Shown here piece after piece: positions 12,245-24,365 of a stretch of DNA of 64,000 nucleotides. Under the pieces are notes generated by a model. That model was not told the origin of the DNA. It saw nothing but the letters and a program-made list of their open reading frames with translations, and did no database searches. The stretch comes from Margaritifera margaritifera. Lineage: Eukaryota > Mollusca > Bivalvia > Unionida > Margaritiferidae. A program made the translations under genes and the position numbers. Position 1 is the stretch's first letter. Each line of letters begins with the position of its first letter. The DNA is taken from the NCBI GenBank assembly GCA_029931535.1, contig JAQPZY010001471.1, positions 930,001-994,000 on the forward strand, read 5' to 3'.

Positions 12245-12510
12245 GTATATCGATGTTATCATCACTAAATAAAATCTGCAAATCTTCATATTTTCTAAAA
12301 CACTGGAATGCTTATATCGATGTTATCATCACTAAATAAAATCTGCAAATCTTCATATTTTCTAAAACACTGGAATGCTTATATCGATGTTATCATCACT
12401 AAATAAAATCTGCAAATCTTCATATTTTCTAAAACACTGGAATGCTTATATCGATGTTATCATCACTAAATAAAATCTGCAAATCTTCATCTTTTCTAAA
12501 ATACTGGAAG
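12245..12510. repeat. 67-nt tandem repeat, about four copies
   Basis: The string 'cgatgttatcatcactaaat' starts at 12251, 12318, 12385 and 12452, giving an exact 67-nt period. The copies are nearly identical, and the last differs at a few positions. 67 is not a multiple of three, so the array truncates the minus-strand frame at 12429-12710. Confidence 0.95.
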
Positions 12511-12710
12511 ACAATTTTTATGTTTCCAATCGACAAATCAACATTTTTATTTTCTTGTATGTCATTTTGTAATACAAGCTTTGAACAAACATTTATGCCA
12601 TCCAAACTTGGAAACAAATGCACTATATATGCTGGTGCTGAGATTGTTGCTTTTATATTAAACTCATCAACTATTTCAATTACATCTCTAAAAACTGTTG
12701 AATAAACCAC
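12429..12710 (-). pseudogene. Unidentified minus-strand frame cut by a tandem repeat
   Basis: About 94 open codons (no ATG at the start; the reading can be extended a few codons upstream) encode an acidic beta-rich peptide such as 'DLSIGNIKIVFQYFRKDEDL'. The frame runs into the last 67-nt repeat copy and stops. I do not recognise the family. Strand and neighbourhood suggest it belonged to the same large element as the integrase. Confidence 0.3.
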
Positions 12711-12719
12711 AATATAACT

Positions 12720-15110
12720 TTGTGCCGTTATTTATGTTGTGTTTTAAGTTTTTGTGCGCTCTACTCATTGCACAATACATAGATTTTAATTCAGTCTAAA
12801 AACTCGAGCGTATTTTGATTTACATGAGTATTATCTCATATTGAGAAGTTGGAAAGCATCCTGAACCTACACGAGAGATTAATAATTTAGAAAAGTTACA
12901 AGTGTTTATGGGGTGTACTCGTATAGGTGTACGAGATCATCTGTTTAAAAAACAAAAATGAAGAATAATGAAGGGATTCTAGGGAGTTTACATATTTTTC
13001 ACTTCTATACTACTTCAACTTGTTCACCTTCCTGAGTGGGTCGTTTCTGAACGTTAAGTCTAACTGAGATTTCAAATTATAGAATTCTTCAGTGATGGTT
13101 TTCTGCAATTATGACTCAGTGCGATTGAAAAGTTCGTATAAACGTTGATTATTACACCGTAAAATCTGTACTCATTTTCAGTTCTCTTAAATTAACCTCT
13201 AAATCTTTTCGTTATAATTCTATATCAATTTTTGTTTGTGTATAGCCTGTCTAATTCGTTTCTAGTTTGAAAACGTATGAAAGGCTGTTGTATTTTTTTT
13301 TTTTTTTTCTCGGTTGTTTTTGTATCGTTTCATGGAGCAATGAAGTGTTCACGCTTTTTGTTCGCGCTTCGCGGTTCATTTTGTTTTATGTAAGTAGAAA
13401 CATTTCAGTATGTATTTAAATACTTGCTGTCACTCTTGAAGAACGAAACAAGCGCGTTAGGTCGCGAGAAACATGGCGCACGATTCAAGGATGACTACGA
13501 AGTTAAGAGGGTGGGTATATAGTACTCACAGTATTAATTCAGTTCCCAGGGTAAACCTATGGAAATATCATGATATTAAAAATTTAATACCTTTTCATTT
13601 TTGAATGTTCATCAAACCTATATTTATCAGTATAGACATATCCTTGATACAGGCTTCTTTGTACAGAAAACCATGTGAGCCGCGGCATTTTCTGGATCTA
13701 CATGATTTTAAACATGTGTTTTCAATTCCGCACCAAAGAGTCGGGTGCTATTTTTATTAATGAGTTTTCCAAACTTAAGTCTGTAAAAGGACTGAAATTC
13801 CATCAGTAAAACATGGCCTCTGTTTTGTTCAGTTACAACTAGGATAAAGTCTCAAAAGATTCTTTTCAGTAAAATTTTACTTTTATTATCAACCAATCGT
13901 AGCCAGCCAAACCCCTATCTATACTCTATTAATCTTCACCCATTTCTGGACTGGTTCCCATTCTTCCCTTTAATTATTACCGGGTTTCCTAAAACATGGC
14001 TGCTGTCAGAGGCAACTCTCATATCAGATATCTTTACATCCTCATTTACCATACGGCTGTGTAAAATTGCCAAAAGGACAGTAATTTTATCACGAGTTAA
14101 AAAGGTATGCTCATATATACTGAATGTGCGCTCTTAAAAAGGCATGTTAACTAAATAAAACCGCTTACAGTGCCACCGACAGGTCAAAAGTGAGTAGCAA
14201 CCAGAGTACGAAAAGCCCACGTCATTTAGGCCTAGTGAAAGGTGATTTCAGATTGTTACTGCATGGGTATGAATTATTATTTAAGCTTAATTTTCCCTCT
14301 TTGCAATAATGAACATCTAGACTGAAGTCTGAGGTTGTAAATTGGGAGTGAGTGCTATTTTTAGACATGCTCGCCCCCAATGACGCTCTGTATCATCGCC
14401 ACTAACTTCAACTTCTGCAGTACAAAACTTGATCAAAATCCGTTTGACTGATATCAACTACCGAGGGAGAACATTGCGCCTGCGTGCAAAAAAAAAAAAA
14501 AAAAAAAAAAGAAAAGAACGAAAACAAAACATATGCAATGTACAAATAATGTCGTTTTCATATGTGCTTAAATTATATTTATTTGGATGGCAGATTTGAA
14601 GGCATCCAGGTAGGGGGCTGACATAGCACTTTCAAGGAGGTTTTTTTAAACAGTTAGTCCTATAATGTAAGATGTCGACCCTGATATTTATGATGGGAAG
14701 GAGCGATGTGTTACTGCTAGTACAAGCGGTGCTGTATAGCATCTTGTGAAGTCAGTTGACCTTCCAATTACAGGTCAAATTGTAAAGAATATCTCACATA
14801 CTTGGCAGTCCATATTGACAGCGCTGTACAGTTTGGAGTGCAGTTGTTTTAGTTGGACTATTCTTACAATGATGTCTTTTTCCTGACGGAATCAAATCCT
14901 GGCACAATCAAGTGGATGTTTAGTCCAGATCAGTTTACATGCATTTCAGTTGGTTGGAATGTGATGGTAGCAAGGAATGCCGAAGTTGGTTGAAGTATGG
15001 GTAAGGTTCTTTAACAAGACAAATCTGTCTAATCATTTTCATTACTATTGATTATACAGAGATGTCGCCCCTTCTCATCATAAATTTATCAGTGTCAACG
15101 TCTTACATTG
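12720..15110. other. Non-coding, nothing recognised
   Basis: Only short open frames. Contains a T-run near 13295 and an A-run of about 22 near 14489-14511 that could be the tail of an old retrocopy. No conserved coding pattern seen. Confidence 0.5.
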
Positions 15111-15115
15111 TAGAA

Positions 15116-15878
15116 CTAGGTGCCAGTAAGCAACTGTCTGAGAGAAAAAATGAATGCTGGTACACATTGACCCTGCACTGCTAAATGATCCACTTCTGTG
15201 AGTGGCTGTATATTGTGGATTTTAACTGACACAGGGGTTGGGATGTAGATGCCTGGTACAGCTACTAAGATATTGATGACTTTATATAATATGGTCATAT
15301 CTGCATAGGTGCGCAGTTGTTGTAATGATTGCCATTGCAGGGTGTTTATCATGGCAGAAGCACTTTTTGGGTGGTTCGTGTTGTATGGCTTGTTTAATAC
15401 AAAATGGACTGCATTCTTCTGGATCAGTTCCACATGCTTGATCTGGGTCTTTTGTTGAAAGTTCCATATGGTGGATGCATATTCCAGCTTTGGTCTTACT
15501 AAGCTGAAGTAGACCCTTTCTTGGATGGACAATTCCTTAATTCACGTTTAAGAAATCCCAGCATACTTGAAGCTTTGTTGGTGCTGTTGTTAATATATAG
15601 GTTGTACTTAAAGTTGTTGCTTAATTGTACTCCAAGGTATCTATAGTGCTGCACAACATCAAGAGCTTGGTCTTTCATGGTGTAGGTAAACTGCTGCTTG
15701 GATGTTTTACTTGAGACCTGCATAATGGTGCATTTCTTGACGTTAAACTCCATCTGCCATGTGTGACTCCATTTTACCAAAGTGTCTAGATCTTTCTTTA
15801 GAAGCAGGTGATTGTTGTAGTTGTTGATCTGTTGGTAATCTATGCAGTTTTCAGCGAAGAGACAGTTGCATGTACAGG
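15116..15878 (-). pseudogene. LINE reverse transcriptase C-terminal fragment, 5' truncated
   Basis: Two overlapping minus-strand frames (15499-15780 and 15116-15532) encode the end of a non-LTR reverse transcriptase. In order they show 'LFAEN' at about 15855 (in the place of the catalytic F/YADD), 'W...WQMEFNVKKC', 'YRYLGVQLSNN', then 'LVRPKLEYASTIW' and 'LQWQSLQQLRTYADMTILYK'. This order is typical of jockey/CR1-like LINEs. A single frameshift lies near 15530. The catalytic DD is lost and sequence upstream of ~15878 is unrelated, so the copy is 5' truncated and dead. The C-terminal stop lies at 15116-15118. Confidence 0.85.
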
Positions 15879-15879
15879 G

Positions 15880-17480
15880 GTCACGCTACCAGGCGCAGTG
15901 GGCAATTAAGTCGCCGATAAAAAATGTAAACTTCACCTTCTTCTATTTGGAAACCGAAAATGACTTCGCCATGTCATTTTTTTTGTTGTTTAGATCTACA
16001 CTGAGTGAAAGTTGTTTATGGCTTTTGAGATGCTTCCTCAACCCAACCAGGTAGTTAGTGTTAAGCCCCAGGTGAAATGGATTGCATGTTGCCTTAGCAG
16101 GTGTTAATATCAATTGTGCAGACAAAACAAACTCTTAAACATTCACAGGCATGTGTTTTAATAGCTGACTGGCCATTTACTCTATTCCACCACAAGATAT
16201 CGCTGCCCGATTTGCGCTAGTTATCATTTGAGGATAAAAACTTAGCAACTCGTTTCGAAACTAAATCATTTATATGTAAAGAACAATTAGTGTTTTTAGA
16301 ATAGAATCAGTGAAAGCACTTTGTAAATGTATATTTTGAATATGTTAACTGTCATGCTTGCATTATTTTCATCATAAAATCAGTTTGAAACCGTAAGTGA
16401 ACCAGATAAAGGGGTAATAATGGTGGACATTGCTGTGTCATTGAAGTACGTCTTAATTAGACTTTTCGTAATTCATTGGGCACATAAATTAAGGAAGTTA
16501 TACATTTCATAGAAAGCAAAGTGTAACTATTATGTGATAAAAGATTTAGATTAAAAATAAAAATTTGTTTTGTTTGTTAGAAACCTCAGACAATGCTATG
16601 TTCTGGAATGGACGATAAGCTCTGTAACTTAAGGTCAAGGTTGTTTTCTTCCATCGCTTATTTTTTTGAAAATATGAGATAAAGTAGCAAAGAAAAAAAG
16701 ATCCAACTAATACACGATGTCATTTCAAGTACGTATACAAATATTAAAACCATAAATTTTCAGTCCTATCTATGGATTTGTGCAACAAAGCTATAAAGTG
16801 AGTGGTCATTTGAAGAAAATCCCTGTTTCTAAAAATACATGGCATGCATCACACCTATTTTCATATTTGTATATAGCTGTGTGCCAATTCAGTTACTTCA
16901 TGTTTCATTTCATTCTTTCACAAATTGCATCACTTTAATTATAAATAGGTATACGTAATTAATAAACTGCCATTAGAACAAGCAATTTAATTTTTATACT
17001 TTTAAAAAATTCAGCAAAATAGTCAAGTTAAAAGATTAACATTTGCTTTAGAATCAACTTCCTCAAAATGCAGTGGTAAAGTTGAGATTACTCATCAGTG
17101 ACCACTCTGGTTTGAATGGATGAACACTATACTGTTGAAGACACATGTACATGTGCTCTCATGTGCTTGTGATAGGGGTTGTTTCAAACTTTTAGAACTG
17201 TTTTCAACTGCCGTTTTCTAGTGAAGAAACTGCAAAAATTTAATTTGTTCTCTAAGTGTCAGTTCCTTAAGTATTTTTACCTATTTTTAATTACAGTACT
17301 GTAATATAGGTGCTCCTGTCAGTTAAAATTAATTACAATGTATAGTTTCTGCTATGCTTTTTTGAAGTCATGTGGCCAAAATACATTGCATATTTCTCTC
17401 CATCTAAACATACACATTTTCAAGTATGAATACACTTCATATGAGTATGATACATTCATACATTTACAAAATATGTGTAT
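15880..17480. other. Non-coding, nothing recognised
   Basis: AT-rich sequence with only short chance frames on both strands. No repeat shared with other parts of the window was noticed. Confidence 0.5.
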
Positions 17481-17482
17481 AA

Positions 17483-17580
17483 TCAGGGATTTACAAATCC
17501 ACTTGCCCAACTCCCGGGGCAAGCTCAAATTTGGTTCAGGCAAACTCAAGTTTGTAAGGCAGATGCCCATGGGCAAGTCC
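17483..17580 (+). repeat. hAT-terminus-like repeat with internal palindrome
   Basis: Begins 'cagggatttacaaatccact' and continues with 'ttgcccaactcccggggcaa', so a CAGGG start is followed by a GC-rich inverted repeat ending near 'cccatgggcaag'. hAT transposons commonly start CAGNG and carry subterminal repeats. Similar starts occur at 19368 and 43197. No matching opposite end or target duplication was found, so this is a candidate terminus only. Confidence 0.35.
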
Positions 17581-18639
17581 AGAAATTTAAGAGAGGGATA
17601 AAAGATACCAGAAATGTTTTTTAACGTCAGTGGTCTGGGTCTGTGCGAGCTATTTTACTGACAAGGGGTTGGGTTCAGTTCCTAATGCAAGTTTTATACC
17701 CAACGATCTCACCACAGTACATATATCAGCACCTTTATTTAGCATTTATTTGTAGAGCATTCTTCTTCTACATAACTGGGCACAGTTTCTTTCATCTGTT
17801 GTATGTCATTTACATCTTATAGTCAATGTCAGTCTCGCATTTTCTCGTACAGACGTGATAATGTGAATATTTACTATTTAAAGCAAGTTTTGACAAATAA
17901 GGAATAAATATTTATATTTTAACTTATCATTTACATTTTAATTGTAATATTTGTATGTATCTGTGATTCGCTGACTTTCAGGTCCTAAGTAAGCCTTGGG
18001 CAGTTTGTCAGATTGCCAACTCTAAACAATCAGCTTTTGAAAGATTGTTTTGATACATGCTGCTGAGTTTATGGTGAGTAGGTTATTTGTTAATAATACA
18101 ACTCATGAGATTTCTTTGACAGGTGTGTTTGGAAATAAAAAGCATGCATCTGTAACAATTAACCAGGAGGATTTTGTGTGATTGATTTAACAAAAACATG
18201 GCACCCTCAAGCGGTGTTTATGATCTGTTGTTTATGTGATAATTACAGGAAACTGATACATACTTACTGCATGGCAAACAATTCAGTAGACAAAAATAAG
18301 TTTCTCAAATCATTCTCAAAAGTCAGAGTGCCAAATATTTGGATGCATGTCGCCGATGTTAAGTAAATGGATAAAGTTGTTAGTATAAATAAATTATTAC
18401 AAACAGTCTAGCTTTCATTATCTATCTCTCTCTTACTTCAAAATCTAGCTTTTTCCAAACACTTTTCTACCTATCCATTTATCTGTCTATACATGTATAC
18501 ATCTACATGTCTGTTTTTGCTCTTCTAACTGTATCTGTGTTCTCTTTCTAATCTACATATCTATCTACATTTATTATTTACATATATATTGTTTGATAAC
18601 TTTGATTATCGGCATATGGTTTTAACATGCCAACATGGT

Positions 18640-18830
18640 CAAAATTGATTTGTGCAACCAATTGAGCCAGTTTTGCCCAGTACTTTGAAGCGCTTGAAAT
18701 ATTATTTGATTTATATATAATATTTTTTTAAAAATAAAAAAATAAAAAAAAACTACCTGCCTACCCTAATTTTAAAACCAGTGCAATAGGAAACATATTT
18801 TTTTTGTGTGCCTGATATGAGGTGGTTGTT
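18640..18830 (+). repeat. Dispersed repeat, copy 1
   Basis: Shares 'ttttgcccagtactttgaag', 'cttgaaatattatttgattt' and 'taaaaccagtgcaa' in the same order and strand with 38140-38315. An A-rich middle separates the conserved parts. Confidence 0.8.
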
Positions 18831-18899
18831 GATGCAGCACAATCTAGCATGACCTATTGCCTTTAGCCTTGTAGGAAAGAATAAACTTGTTAAAAAATG

Positions 18900-19090
18900 G
18901 ATATTTTTACATAGCTAAGGGTCCAAGCAATCTGAAATCACCAAAGACTTGGAGGTTGGTGTACATTTTCTTGTGCTACTTCAAGTTGGATATCTTTGCC
19001 CAAGGAAGGATCATTACATAGAGGAGTATGGGTAAAAGTACTGTGTCACTAATTGCCTGTACAGTAGTAGCTGAATGAGTAAAAATTCAT
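18900..19090 (+). repeat. Dispersed repeat, diverged pair with 48495-48745
   Basis: Both copies carry 'gggtc[ca]aagcaatc', 'gtcactaattgcc' and a shared order of short blocks over about 200 nt. They are strongly diverged. Confidence 0.5.
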
Positions 19091-19367
19091 AAAATTTGCA
19101 CAGATTGAAGATCGTAGACTTACCAAATACACAAAGAAAAGTGTATGTTTGTGTTCAAACTCTTTTAATATGGCACACTTATTGAGATCACGTTAGTTTT
19201 CTGCAACAGAAATCCTGCACAGCTGATTTATGGCAGGTCATAAATTGGCAAAATTGGCAAAAGTCTCGTACATATTTCATCTGCATTTTCATTGTCTTTC
19301 AAAGGACTGTTATAGCGATTACTAAATAAGGGGGAAGCACTATATGTTTGCCTATTTTTATATACTT

Positions 19368-19480
19368 GCAGGGCTGAATAAATCCCATAGCCTGACGTCC
19401 TGGACTATTAATTTTCTAAGTCTAGCAAGTACAATTTTCCAGGTCGCTAGTCCGGGGCAAGTGCTTTTTGCCTATTTTGA
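19368..19480 (+). repeat. hAT-terminus-like repeat
   Basis: Starts 'cagggctgaataaatccca' and ends in a GC-rich 'ggtcgctagtccggggcaag' palindromic stretch. It has the same architecture as 17483-17580 but differs in sequence. Confidence 0.3.
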
Positions 19481-20097
19481 AAAAAGTTAGGAAGGTGCCT
19501 ATTTTAATGCCATAATAACTTTATCTACCTTTATCTGGCCATTCATGCCCTCTAGGCATCCATGTATTTTGTATTTATTTACATCCAGTATCATACCTAC
19601 TGGTGGTCATTGATAACTTGCATGTGCGCATTGATAACTTGCATGTGCGCAAGTTATATTACCACTTGACTGCATATTGGGTTAAGGGACTAAATTATTG
19701 CCAGTCAAAACATGTGAGACTAAACAAAACTGGTATGTTTAATTAGCAGTGTTTTTAACGGTTTCCTTGTATTGTGTTTACTTAAACCAGATCCTCAAAA
19801 ATGACTCAACCTATGGTTTTAATAATGCCAATCAATCCAATTAAATTATTGGAAGGCACTTTACCAACATTAGTGTCGGTTCCCTTTATGAACTGATTCA
19901 ATGGCAGTGATGATTCTTTAATTTTTAATTGATTATACAGAGGATTAACTTCCATGTCCAATATTACGTTTGAAATGAAACAATAACACTAATTAAGGAG
20001 CTGTCTCTGTTTATATTTAAAGGACAAAATGTATGTTATGATCACTTTAGAAGCAGTTATAAGGCAAGGTAATATTTACTATGTGGATGAAATGAGT

Positions 20098-20568
20098 TTA
20101 CTGAATTATTTTTTCAAGGAAGTTAATAAAGAAGAGTCTGAGAAGGAAAATTAATGTGAAAGTGGAGGGGTAAAACATAAGACTGCCACTGAGTGTGAGG
20201 TAACTATTTCTCCAAAGAGACATAAGCCAGACACAGTGGCAACAGAAAATGTCAAATATGACACTACTAAGAGACTGAAAAATTTTCAGCCACATTGGGC
20301 TGATAGTTGTCCATGGCTTGAGTTCATTGTTTCAGAAGCAAAAATGTTTTGCAGTTATTGCAAACAATATCCCAAACTGGCACAGTTTGGAAATTAAGCA
20401 AGTGCATGTGGCAGTGGAACTGACAAATTCAGGATTGAACCAATCAAGTCTCATGACAGTTCTGGACCTCACAAGGCCTGTGCAGTTAGGGAAAGTCTTA
20501 ATTCTAGTAAATTCCTTTCCATTCTTGCTGATGGAATACTGATGCTACTGTATTTGAGCAAGAAATAG
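20098..20568 (+). pseudogene. TTF-type zinc-finger fragment (ZNF862/hAT-like)
   Basis: In the frame ending at TAG 20566-20568, 'RLKNFQPHWADSCPWLEF' is followed by 'KMFCSYCKQYPKLAQFGN', a TAA at 20395-20397, then 'DKFRIEPIKSHDSSGPHKAC'. The K-x-F-x-x-x-W...C-x2-C...[FR]-x-x-x-x-x-K-x-H-x3..5-H pattern is the TTF-type zinc finger found at the N-terminus of ZNF862-like proteins and related hAT transposases. The same domain type occurs at 53608. A second stop (TAA near 20153) precedes it. The remaining transposase is absent. Transposon remnant or dead host gene. Confidence 0.6.
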
Positions 20569-20569
20569 T

Positions 20570-21530
20570 GATATAAGATACCTGGACAATGTAAAACTGA
20601 AAACCTCCAATGTAACAAATGTATAATATCAACCTATGTTTTTGAAAAATTAAATTCTTTTAAGAAATAAATATGTTGTACATTATTTCATTTGTTCTTT
20701 CTATGGATTAAAGTGCAAACATCTCGTCAAATCTCGACAAGTGATTTATATTTGGGATTAGTAAGAAGTAGGTGAGTCAAGTGAATTTTCTGAAACCGCA
20801 TGTCCTGGACAAGTTGATGAAAAACAATTTGCTCAGCCCTGACTTGGCAGGGCATGCAAAAAAAAAAATAAGTGGCACAGTAGATATGGATTTGGTTGAC
20901 ATAGAGACATTGCATAAGATAATGGATTCTTGCTTGAAGTTTACAGATCTCTTTCTTACAGAAATGGTAAAGCACAAATCTTTCAACATTCACATGTGAT
21001 AGGATCTATATACATCAGGATTTTTTTTTATTGGGAGATTAGGAATGAACTTGGGGTCTATCATTTTGTGAAGGAACTAGATTAAATGAATTTCCAGGGG
21101 TAAATTGCCAAAATTGGAAATTGGATTATGATATATTTAGTATTTGGATAGGGCTCTTTCTTGACCCGCAAGGATTCCTAGAAACTGAGTTTATAATAGT
21201 GGTACAAGATGGTATTTGTAATGGATTATTTTTGAGACCGTATTGGACAGGTGATATAAATATACTACTAAATGAAGTAGATATTTCTCACAAAGAAATA
21301 ACTGTAAAGTGTTGTAACTGTGCATGAGAGACATAAAGGGATCTTTTTCTCTTCCAGAAAGGAAAACCAAGTTGCATACAAGTTTTCATCTCAGTTAATT
21401 TGTCCATGGAAAATAAAAGTAAGATTCTTTCTGCTATTTTCCTGGGCAATACATTTTTTATTTGTCTGTTATTTTCCTGAATAAAAAGTTTATCATTGAT
21501 CAAATTTCTTGCTCTCTTTTAATCTTTAGA
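20570..21530. other. Upstream region of the zinc-finger gene
   Basis: Contains one + frame of 75 codons (20772-20999) that I do not recognise and cannot show to be an exon. A pyrimidine-rich 'cttgctctcttttaatcttt' followed by AG at 21528-21529 is a good splice acceptor just before the first coding exon. It suggests that a 5' UTR exon lies upstream. No promoter motif could be assigned. Confidence 0.4.
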
Positions 21531-21541
21531 AACAATAAAAT

Positions 21542-22046
21542 ATGGAGAGCACAGATTCTGATGCAACACAGAAAAGTAGTGACCCATATTTAGAAGACCA
21601 AGATGATATGTGTGAGATAGGTGATAATGATCTTCGCCCAGAATGGCCAGATGGTGGGATGGTGTGTCCCATTATAGGATGTGGCACTACATTCTATGTC
21701 AACCTGACCACCTACTGGGGACATTGGAAGAGAAAGCACCATGGGCAGCTTGAACAGCTTCACTGTCCAAAGTGTCCACACAAAAGTCTGAATAAAAAAT
21801 ACTTTGAAACACATTTGAATAAAAAGCACAAGATCAAGAAGTCAGATCTGGACAAAATCATTGCCAGTGTCCACAAAGAGTTTGTTCCCAACAAAGAATT
21901 CATACCCCCTGGCACACAAAGATGTCCAAAGAGAAAGAGTGAGAATTTGGAGACCCAGAGAGGGGCAAAAAGAAAGAGAATCAAGTCACCATCACAAGAA
22001 AGCAGATGTAAACAGGATGGGAATAATTTATCACTGACCACTGCAG
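21542..22046 (+). CDS. Zinc-finger gene, first coding exon (two C2H2 fingers)
   Basis: The frame opens with ATG at 21542, preceded in frame by TAA at 21536, which supports this start. A splice acceptor at 21528-21529 suggests an upstream non-coding exon. The exon ends at a consensus donor (gcag|gtaact) after 22046, phase 1. Residues 1-35 are acidic. Finger 1 is C42-x4-C47-x13-H61-x4-H66 (an unusual long first loop, with an 'HWKRKH' end). Finger 2 is C75-x2-C78-x12-H91-x4-H96. A helical linker with 'LDKIIASVHKEF' leads to a basic NLS-like region (residues 128-148). The layout repeats in the exons at 57079 and 58380. Probably a nuclear DNA-binding protein; orthology unknown. If the donor is not used, the frame ends at 22078. 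Confidence 0.8.
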
Positions 22047-22295
22047 GTAACTGTTTCCTTCTAGCTTTAATTTATTGAGGATTGGTTTTTAGGAATGATG
22101 CTTTTTTGTCTTTTTCCTAAAAGGTTTCAGATTGACTTGCAGACTTTTGTAATTGTGCAATTTTAATAGACCCACCAGATTTTTGATATTTTTGAATATG
22201 TACATTTGTTGTTTAGGAAAAGGGATTGTGTATTTTTTGTTATGTTATTCTCATCCCTGTTCATGATAGTATTTTGCATATGTTGTCAGGGATGA

Positions 22296-22690
22296 TGAAG
22301 ACATGCTTCTTTGCCCAGTTAGGGCCTTAAGGTTTTATTTGGCTTCTAAATTGAGAAGGAAGGGTCGGAAGTGTCTCTTTCTGCCAATTAAGGCATCCTC
22401 TGATATTTTGGTGGCCGCTTTTTCCAGGTGGATTGTCCTCACTATCAAGAGAGCTTATCAGTCCCTCACTGAGAGGGACCTTTCTTTCATGAGAATTAAA
22501 GCCCCTGAAGTTAGGACTATTGGTACATCATGGTACCTGTTTGAATCACTCCACTTTGGACGGTGTTATGAGGGCTGCCTTCTGGCGGTCTGACACTACC
22601 TTCTCCTCCTTTTACCTTCAGCGGGGGACTATGATTCCCGGAAAAGGAAAGCAATGCAATAGTAGCAGGTGTAGCAAGAAATTCGTGCCC
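22296..22690 (+). pseudogene. DIRS tyrosine recombinase C-terminus with element end
   Basis: 'LLCPVRALRFYLASKLRR' starts a tyrosine recombinase catalytic region of DIRS type, followed by 'FSRWIVLTIKRAYQSL', 'APEVRTIGTSW' and, after a frameshift near 22560, 'MRAAFWRSDTTFSSFYLQ' containing the nucleophilic Tyr. The usual HxxR motif reads PEVR, so a catalytic His is lost. The following 'ctatgattcccggaaaagga' and 'aagcaatgcaatagta' resemble the DIRS terminal motif seen at 1919 and 35879. It lies in the first intron of the zinc-finger gene. Confidence 0.8.
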
Positions 22691-22699
22691 CCATTCAAA

Positions 22700-24340
22700 G
22701 CTTAATTCGAGGGGGGGGGGCTCCCAATTATAAAAAACAGTTGTTTGACAGGAATTTTGGGCCCCCCTGCAGTTGCAGTGGTTGTTGCTTGGTTGGTTGC
22801 TATGCCAGCCCCCCAATAATACATATATGACAGTTTTATGAATTGAAAAATCATTTTACTTATAAAGTATGTTTTTAGAAGATCACTGGAAGTCATAATG
22901 GCAAATCAGCCACTTTTGAGTGCACTTGCTTTTTTTGCAGAGTTTTAGTACCTTAATGTTAACTTTACCCAAATTCGAATTCAAGAAGGTTCCATAAAAT
23001 TTTGCATCTTCCTTGATGCATTTTATATTTTATTGTTTGTTATACTTTTGTGAAAAAACATTTTTGTTGTTTTAAAATTTCTAGTTTGTCTTTTGTGAGA
23101 TAAAAAGTATACAAATGACAACTGTCCATTTACCAGCCAGCATGTCAGGTGTTTCAGAAAGAAATAAAGTATCAAGAAAAGTTCGAAAAGTAGCAGAAGG
23201 GGTGGGGTGGCAAAACTTCCCTCTGGTGGTCCAGGGGACAATGACCCTATTTGGGGGAGGGGCATCAGCAGAATTGGTGTTGATTTATCAACTGAAGTTA
23301 GACTGCCTTTCCTTGATGGAGAAATGTGAAATTTGTTTGAATTTTTTTGTCTTTTTTTTTATAGAATTTCGTATACAATTTATATTGACAATTCATATCT
23401 CTGATTTTTTTTAATGATCTTATGGGTTGCATGCTAATAATATGGAAACAAATCATCATGCAGTATCATCAGGTTCATAAATATTGATATTGAACCACTG
23501 CAATATGTTCATATAATTTTGAATGAAATGAATATCTCTTAATTACTTAGCTAATACAAATCTATAAACAAAAGCACTTAAACAAAAAACATTGGAAAAT
23601 GCAAGTTGCCAGGTAGCAGAATATTAAGGAAAAAAAGCAAACTTGAGGTTTTATAATAATATGCAAACTAAATTCAACAATAACTATAATCAACCTAATA
23701 AGATGTAAATGTGGTGGGGGCAAAGCTATGTGCCGAAGATACTGTTGGCCTATTTTATAATACTGTATATGTGTTGAAAATGTTACATATTATAAATAAA
23801 TTACAGATTGTTTCTTAAAGAATTGAAGGAAGTAGACTTGCTTTCAATAAATGTTTAATATATGTGTTGTGTGTATGTTGTATTTTATGTTCCTTATGTG
23901 TTTTTATTTGTTAGAATTAGATGTGACTGTAAGCAAACTGTTTGACATGTCAATCATCACAGGTATCATTTGTATATTGTATCCACTAGCCCATCATATT
24001 ATGTCTGTTTCATGTCATCCCATCCATACTGCATAATTTATAGATCTCTGTGATTATTTGTTACAAACTACATATTGATTTTATATTTTGCCCAAAGTCA
24101 AGCATGTGCCTTCCTCACTTAATTATTAGCACATGATCACCACTCCTGATCATGATCAATTGGGTTGAAATGAAAGAGACAACATTTTTTGATTCACTTT
24201 TACTTGGATTGAATCATGTGTGCTTTCATTGATGCTTAGTCCAATCTGTATCAAATGGAAGAAGATGCTACTAAGATTGGAGGAATCGTCTCCAACAGAA
24301 TAAAGTGTATATATTATAAAACTTTTAAAATGAACTTTTT
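22700..24340. other. Intronic, nothing recognised
   Basis: G-rich and C-rich low-complexity patches near 22708, 22760 and 23250. Otherwise AT-rich sequence with chance open frames. Confidence 0.5.
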
Positions 24341-24365
24341 TGAAATTCTGGAATTGTTCGTGGTG

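Larger units (their letters stand above)
2130..12710. mobile_element. Relic of a Polinton/Maverick-like element
   Basis: Grouping inferred from an integrase remnant on - (near 11.3-11.5 kb), a basic/coiled-coil plus hydrophobic membrane-protein remnant on + (7.8-8.7 kb), a coiled-coil-rich remnant (2.8-3.9 kb) and other broken frames. These are more AT-rich and lysine/asparagine-rich than the rest of the window. No family B DNA polymerase, packaging ATPase or capsid protein could be recognised, and no terminal inverted repeats were located, so the limits are those of the recognisable pieces. A 145-nt tandem repeat (4005-5520) is inserted. It could also be several unrelated relics. Confidence 0.5.
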
